A stretch of DNA of 64,000 nucleotides from Rhodospirillaceae bacterium (GTDB lineage: Bacteria; Pseudomonadota; Alphaproteobacteria; Rhodospirillales; Rhodospirillaceae), in the NCBI GenBank assembly GCA_002737725.1, contig NSIP01000005.1:1-64000 (forward strand), in the 5' to 3' direction. Made by a program: the position numbers and the translations under genes. Below, one piece after another: positions 60,189-64,000 of this stretch (position 1 is the stretch's first letter; each line of letters opens with the position of its first letter). Under the pieces are notes generated by a model. The model was not told the DNA's origin, did not search any database, and saw only the letters and a list, made by a program, of their open reading frames with translations.

Positions 60189-62319
60189 TCGGACGCTGCG
60201 GCGTCTTCGGTGCGAATTGAATCTGTCGGCGCTGCACGGCGGCCTGATGGTGTTTGTCGCGACCACAGACGTTGGCCAGTGACGTCTTCAACGGTTTCGA
60301 TACGCGCACGACCATCATTGAGATAAATCGCGTGCGCACCCGCACGAAACAGTTGGCTGCGATCAATCACGAAGCTTCCACGGCAAGCGTCCGCAAAGTA
60401 TTGCGGCGCGATCACCACGTCAGAGACACCGCAGTCCTCGACCAGCGCATCGGTGACAGTGCCTGGGTGGTAGTTGTCTTATTGCGGTTCAACACGCAGC
60501 CTTGCCCATCGCAACGCAGGCCCAGTGTTTCATTCTCAAGCCCCGATGCCGGCCACTTCTCGGTACTCTCGCCGTACCGATCTTTGATTACCGAGCTCAC
60601 TAAGCGGTCTCGTCGATCAGACTTCATGGCCATGCGCTCTTATGCAATACTGAAAGCCTGCACGCGCCCGCTCTCATCGATCACCACATCGGGCTGCAGC
60701 GTCAGCCACGGCTGACTGATCGAATTCAGCACCGGCAGTGAGCCCACCCAACGCAGACTGCCGCGCCGGCGACAGATCATTAGCAATCCGAAAGCCGCGA
60801 GTGTGATGGCCCAGGTAGACATGGGCGGTAAATGGATTTGCGCGCCGGGCCACTTGGCCACCCACGCTGCCAATTGGTTGATGGCATTAACCCCCTCGCC
60901 CATGAGTGACCATACGGGCGCATCCCAACCCAATGGCATCAGCGCTAAAGCCACAAGACCTAAGGGCATGATCCAAATGCCCGTGACGGGCGTGGCGAAC
61001 AGGCTAGCAACCATGTCATACAACGGCATAAGATTAAAATGATAGGCCGCGAACACCGATGTCATGGAACCTGCCGCAAGGTCGGTCACAACAAGCGTAG
61101 CGACGAACACAAGCACAAACTTACCGATCAGCAATTCACCATGTGGCCCGCGCCAGTGGGGGCACAAACTGCAGTTCTCATAGATCGCCGCCAAGGTGAG
61201 CACGGCCATGAACGACATCTGAAAGCTGGCCCCGATCAAGGCCTCCGGGTAAATCTCCAGCAGAGCCAACGCCGCCAAGCCGACACTGCGTAATGACACG
61301 GCGTGTCGATCCACCAAAATCGCCAAGATCACAACGGCCACCATAATGAACGCACGAATGGCGGGCACGCTCATGCCTGAGATCAGAACATAAAATGAAG
61401 TGGCCGCCAGCGCTGTCCAGGCCGCAACCTTTTTGAGATCAAAGCGCAGCGCGACGTATGGCCATAACGCCAAGCTTCGCCGCGCCAGCATGAACACCGC
61501 AGCTGCCAGCAGCGTCATATACAGGCCTGAAATTGACAACAAATGCACCAGGCCTGACACGCGGTAGCTCTCTTGCATCTTTTCCGTGATCAACGATTGC
61601 TCGCCCGTGACCAACGCCACCGTCACGGGCCACGCGTCGCCTGGCACAACAGCCAAAATGCGATCAGCAATGTCACGGCGTAAGTTCTGAATGCCCTGAC
61701 GCACGTCAGAAGATACCGTTTCCTCGTTGGGGCTTGATCGCAATTGCCACGCATGGAGCGTGTAGCCCAAGGCGCCGATGCGTTCGAAAAACAAATAGCG
61801 CTGATACTCAAAACCACCGGGCACCACGGGGCGCTCGGGCGGGCGCAACACAGCGCGCACCGCAATCACATCCCCTACACGCGGCGCGCCATGCTTGGCA
61901 GGTACCGACAAGCGAATCCGTGCGGGCATCTGTTTCACATCACGCGACTCAAAGCGCACGTCTTCCAGGATCACGCGAATACGACCGGGTTCGCGTTCCA
62001 CTTCAAACACACGACCCACAACCTCCAGCGGGCCAATCTCAAGCGTGATGACCGGCGAGTCTACGGCACCCACACGCAACTGCGCTGCGCTCATGCCTAA
62101 TCCAAACGCGAGCACCGCCAACATGCTGATTGCGGGCGCATCCAGGCGTCGGTGCACCAATAACCCCAGAACCGCGTATACCGATATAGCAGGCACCGCC
62201 CACGGCCACGGATCAACCAGCCAGGCGAAAAACACGCCGATGCCTGAGGCTAAAACCACCACCAGCCAAAGAAATGCTGAGCCCACCTGGGCCAGCACTT
62301 CATCGCGCCAGGTTTCCAC
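60185..62319 (-). pseudogene. comEC: ComEC/Rec2 DNA-uptake channel protein, broken near the C terminus
   Basis: Would form the inner-membrane channel for DNA uptake. The intact part from GTG 62319 (559 residues) has the N-terminal membrane span, an OB-like DUF4131 region, and the competence domain with GLVHLLSISGLYMTLLAAAV and SFQMSFMAVLTLAA. An in-frame TAA at 60640-60642 then stops it; the same frame resumes with MAMKSDRRDRLVSSVIKDRY and LRCDGQGCVLNR, shifts frame at about 60430, and continues as DVVIAPQYFADACRGSFVID to 60185. Transformation is probably lost or the tail is dispensable. Confidence 0.85.
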
Positions 62320-62493
62320 CCATGCCTGCCAGCCGCCACAAACAAAGGCGGAACGGCACTGGGTACCCCCATCTCAGTCGTGCTGCTCAAGGGTATAATT
62401 CCGGGCCTAGATAATGGTCGGGAGTATGTTAAATCAGCCGCACACTTTGTGGTACGTGAAGTCGCGTTCCTTTTGCTTTTTTCTGGCAGACCC

Positions 62494-63897
62494 ATGACCG
62501 TTGTCACCCGATTTGCGCCCTCACCCACCGGCTACTTGCACATCGGCGGAGCCCGTACGGCGCTGTTTAACTACCTCTATGCCAAGCACACGGGCGGTAA
62601 GTTTTTGCTGCGGATTGAAGACACCGACCGGGCCCGCTCGGCGCAAGAGGCCATCGACACCATTTTCGCCGGGCTCAATTGGATGGGCCTGAATTGGGAC
62701 GGCGAGCCGGTGTTGCAGTTTTCGCGCGCCGCCAGTCACCGCGCAGCAGCCGAGCGTTTGTTGGCGCAAGGCAAAGCTTACAAATGCTTTGCGACGCCCG
62801 AAGAACTGACCGCCATGCGCGAGGAGCAAAAAGCCAAAAGCCTGCCCCTGCGATATGACGGTCGCTGGCGTGATCGCGATCCAGCCGAGGCCCCCGCTGG
62901 TGCAAAGGCCGTGATTCGCTTTAAAGCCCCGCAAGATGGGTCCACGACGATTGCGGATTTGGTTCAAGGCGACGTGACGGTTGCCCACCAACAACTCGAT
63001 GACATGATTTTGCTGCGCTCGGATGGCAGCCCCACGTATATGCTGTCGGTGGTGGTTGATGACATCGATATGGGCATCACGCACATCATTCGCGGTGACG
63101 ACCACCTGACCAATGCGTTCCGCCAATACCAGTTGATCGACGCGCTGGGGCACAAACCTCCAGCATATGCACATATCCCGCTGATCCACGGGCCCGATGG
63201 TGCGAAGTTATCCAAACGCCATGGCGCGCTGGGCGTCGAGGCCTATCGCGATATGGGTTTCCTACCTGAAGCCATCCGCAATTATCTGCTGCGCCTCAGC
63301 TGGGGCCATGGCGATGACGAAATCATTTCCGACTCCCAAGCCATTGAGTGGTTCGATATCCCCAATATCGGCCGCGCCGCCGCGCGTTTCGACATGGCGA
63401 AACTCACTAATCTCAATGGTCATTACATCCGCGAAGCAAAAGACGAGCGCTTGGTTAATTTGGTCGCGCCACTGATCACCGCAAAAACCGGCCTGGAGAT
63501 CGACGCGATCGCCAAGCAGCGCTTAACGCTGGGCATGGCAGGCCTGAAACAACGCGCCAAGACTTTGGCCGAGTTGGCCGACAGCGCCGCGTTTTATGCC
63601 CGCAAACGCCCGCTTACCCTGGACGACAAAGCACGCTGCGTTTTGGCCGACGGCGGCAAAGCGTTCCTGGCCGAGGTCTTCACCCAATTTGAAGCCCAAG
63701 GCAAATGGACCGCCCTTGAGCTGGAAGCCTGGGCGCGCACGACAGCCGAAGCCAAAGGCATTAAATTGGGCCAGGTCGCCCAGCCCATTCGCGTGGCTTT
63801 ATCGGGCTCGACCGTCTCGCCACCTGTGTTCGAGGTGATGGAGATCTTAGGCAAAGAGGAAACCTTAGCCCGGATCAAGGAGGTAGCAACTGCTTAG
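62494..63897 (+). CDS. gltX: Glutamyl-tRNA synthetase
   Basis: Charges tRNA-Glu, and possibly tRNA-Gln for later amidation. ATG 62494 gives 467 residues starting [20 protein letters not shown]; the class I HIGH motif is HIGG and the KMSKS equivalent is KLSKRHGA. A frame upstream to 62380 codes no family sequence. It is divergent from comEC. Confidence 0.95.
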   Translation: MTVVTRFAPSPTGYLHIGGARTALFNYLYAKHTGGKFLLRIEDTDRARSAQEAIDTIFAGLNWMGLNWDGEPVLQFSRAASHRAAAERLLAQGKAYKCFATPEELTAMREEQKAKSLPLRYDGRWRDRDPAEAPAGAKAVIRFKAPQDGSTTIADLVQGDVTVAHQQLDDMILLRSDGSPTYMLSVVVDDIDMGITHIIRGDDHLTNAFRQYQLIDALGHKPPAYAHIPLIHGPDGAKLSKRHGALGVEAYRDMGFLPEAIRNYLLRLSWGHGDDEIISDSQAIEWFDIPNIGRAAARFDMAKLTNLNGHYIREAKDERLVNLVAPLITAKTGLEIDAIAKQRLTLGMAGLKQRAKTLAELADSAAFYARKRPLTLDDKARCVLADGGKAFLAEVFTQFEAQGKWTALELEAWARTTAEAKGIKLGQVAQPIRVALSGSTVSPPVFEVMEILGKEETLARIKEVATA

Positions 63898-63995
63898 GCG
63901 GGCAGCGTCGCCAGTTGGTCATGCGTGTAGAAGCCGCTTTGGCTTCCGTGATGTCACTCGTACGCTGTATATAGCGTTTGGGGATGGAGTGTCGC

Positions 63996-64000
63996 ATGGC
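63996..64000 (+). CDS. Probable start of the next gene, cut by window edge
   Basis: ATG 63996 is preceded by GGAG with 6-base spacing. In Alphaproteobacteria the gene after gltX is often citrate synthase (gltA), but two codons cannot show this. Confidence 0.35.

Noticed and set aside
62380-62493. 38-residue N-terminal extension of gltX
   Set aside because: GltX proteins begin at the T-R-F-A-P-S-P-T-G strand, which follows ATG 62494.
63925-63950. GAAGCC/GGCTTC hairpin after gltX
   Set aside because: Short stem without a T-run; too weak to call a terminator.

Overview
The window comes from an alphaproteobacterial chromosome. This rests on gene order and protein style: pyrG-secG-tpiA-ppiD-trpE ... 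trpG-trpD-trpC-moaC-moeA-lexA-comEC-gltX, kdsA-eno-ftsB-pdhA-pdhB-pdhC-lpd-lipA-coq10, recO-era-rnc-lepB-acpS-pdxJ, smpB-dapA-slt, an E1-beta subunit carrying its own lipoyl domain, and a GAAC-N7-GAAC LexA box in front of lexA. I cannot name the genus. No rRNA, tRNA, CRISPR array or prophage was recognised; the only insertion-sequence trace is an IS481-like transposase tail at the left edge.

Layout. 1-4.7 kb: IS remnant, bpt, parC, a P-loop kinase, recO. 4.7-9.2 kb: a tight leftward block (DUF2062, pdxJ, acpS, lepB, rnc, era, small membrane protein, recO) for protein export, RNA processing, ribosome assembly and cofactor synthesis. 9.4-13.8 kb: hydrolase, rsh, rpoZ, folK. 13.9-18.6 kb: accessory segment in which four large palindromes bracket udgB, a lone HTH/antitoxin-like gene and a glutathione peroxidase; then a methyltransferase and a sulfite-oxidase-like enzyme. 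18.1-23.9 kb: smpB, dapA, slt, bactofilin and an M23 peptidase (cell wall and shape). 24.2-32.7 kb: pgpA, cinA, coq10-like, lipA and the complete pyruvate dehydrogenase complex, which lipA serves by making its lipoyl groups. 32.9-37.1 kb: accessory oxidoreductase and Tat-exported proteins placed between ftsB and eno. 37.1-45.8 kb: eno, PEP-mutase-like enzyme, hydrolase, UPF0114, kdsA, a palindrome-flanked GIY-YIG gene, FMN-binding protein, pyrG, secG, tpiA. 46.0-64.0 kb: ppiD-like chaperone, tryptophan genes, molybdopterin genes, lexA, a broken comEC, gltX.

The most unusual feature is a family of short palindromes (consensus roughly GTCAT-CTCGGGCTTGACCCGAG-ACCCAGGGT) found seven times, six of them as three facing pairs. 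Two pairs enclose only about 22-24 bp; the third encloses a one-domain GIY-YIG nuclease gene. This looks like an autonomous mini-element with two non-autonomous derivatives, analogous in layout to REP/RAYT systems. A second, unrelated palindrome family (core AACATTCGC/GCGAATGTT) occurs four times around udgB-xre-gpx, and a third (AAGTGGAC-TCCACTT) occurs twice.

The segment between trpE and trpG (49.5-54.1 kb) is a decay and rearrangement zone: a frameshifted acyltransferase, a relic of a second deacetylase copy fused to a duplicated trpE 3' end, a twice-broken ATP-grasp gene and a deacetylase with an in-frame amber codon. comEC is also broken twice. The single-base slips in homopolymers could be sequencing errors; the nonsense codons and the rearrangement junction are harder to dismiss.
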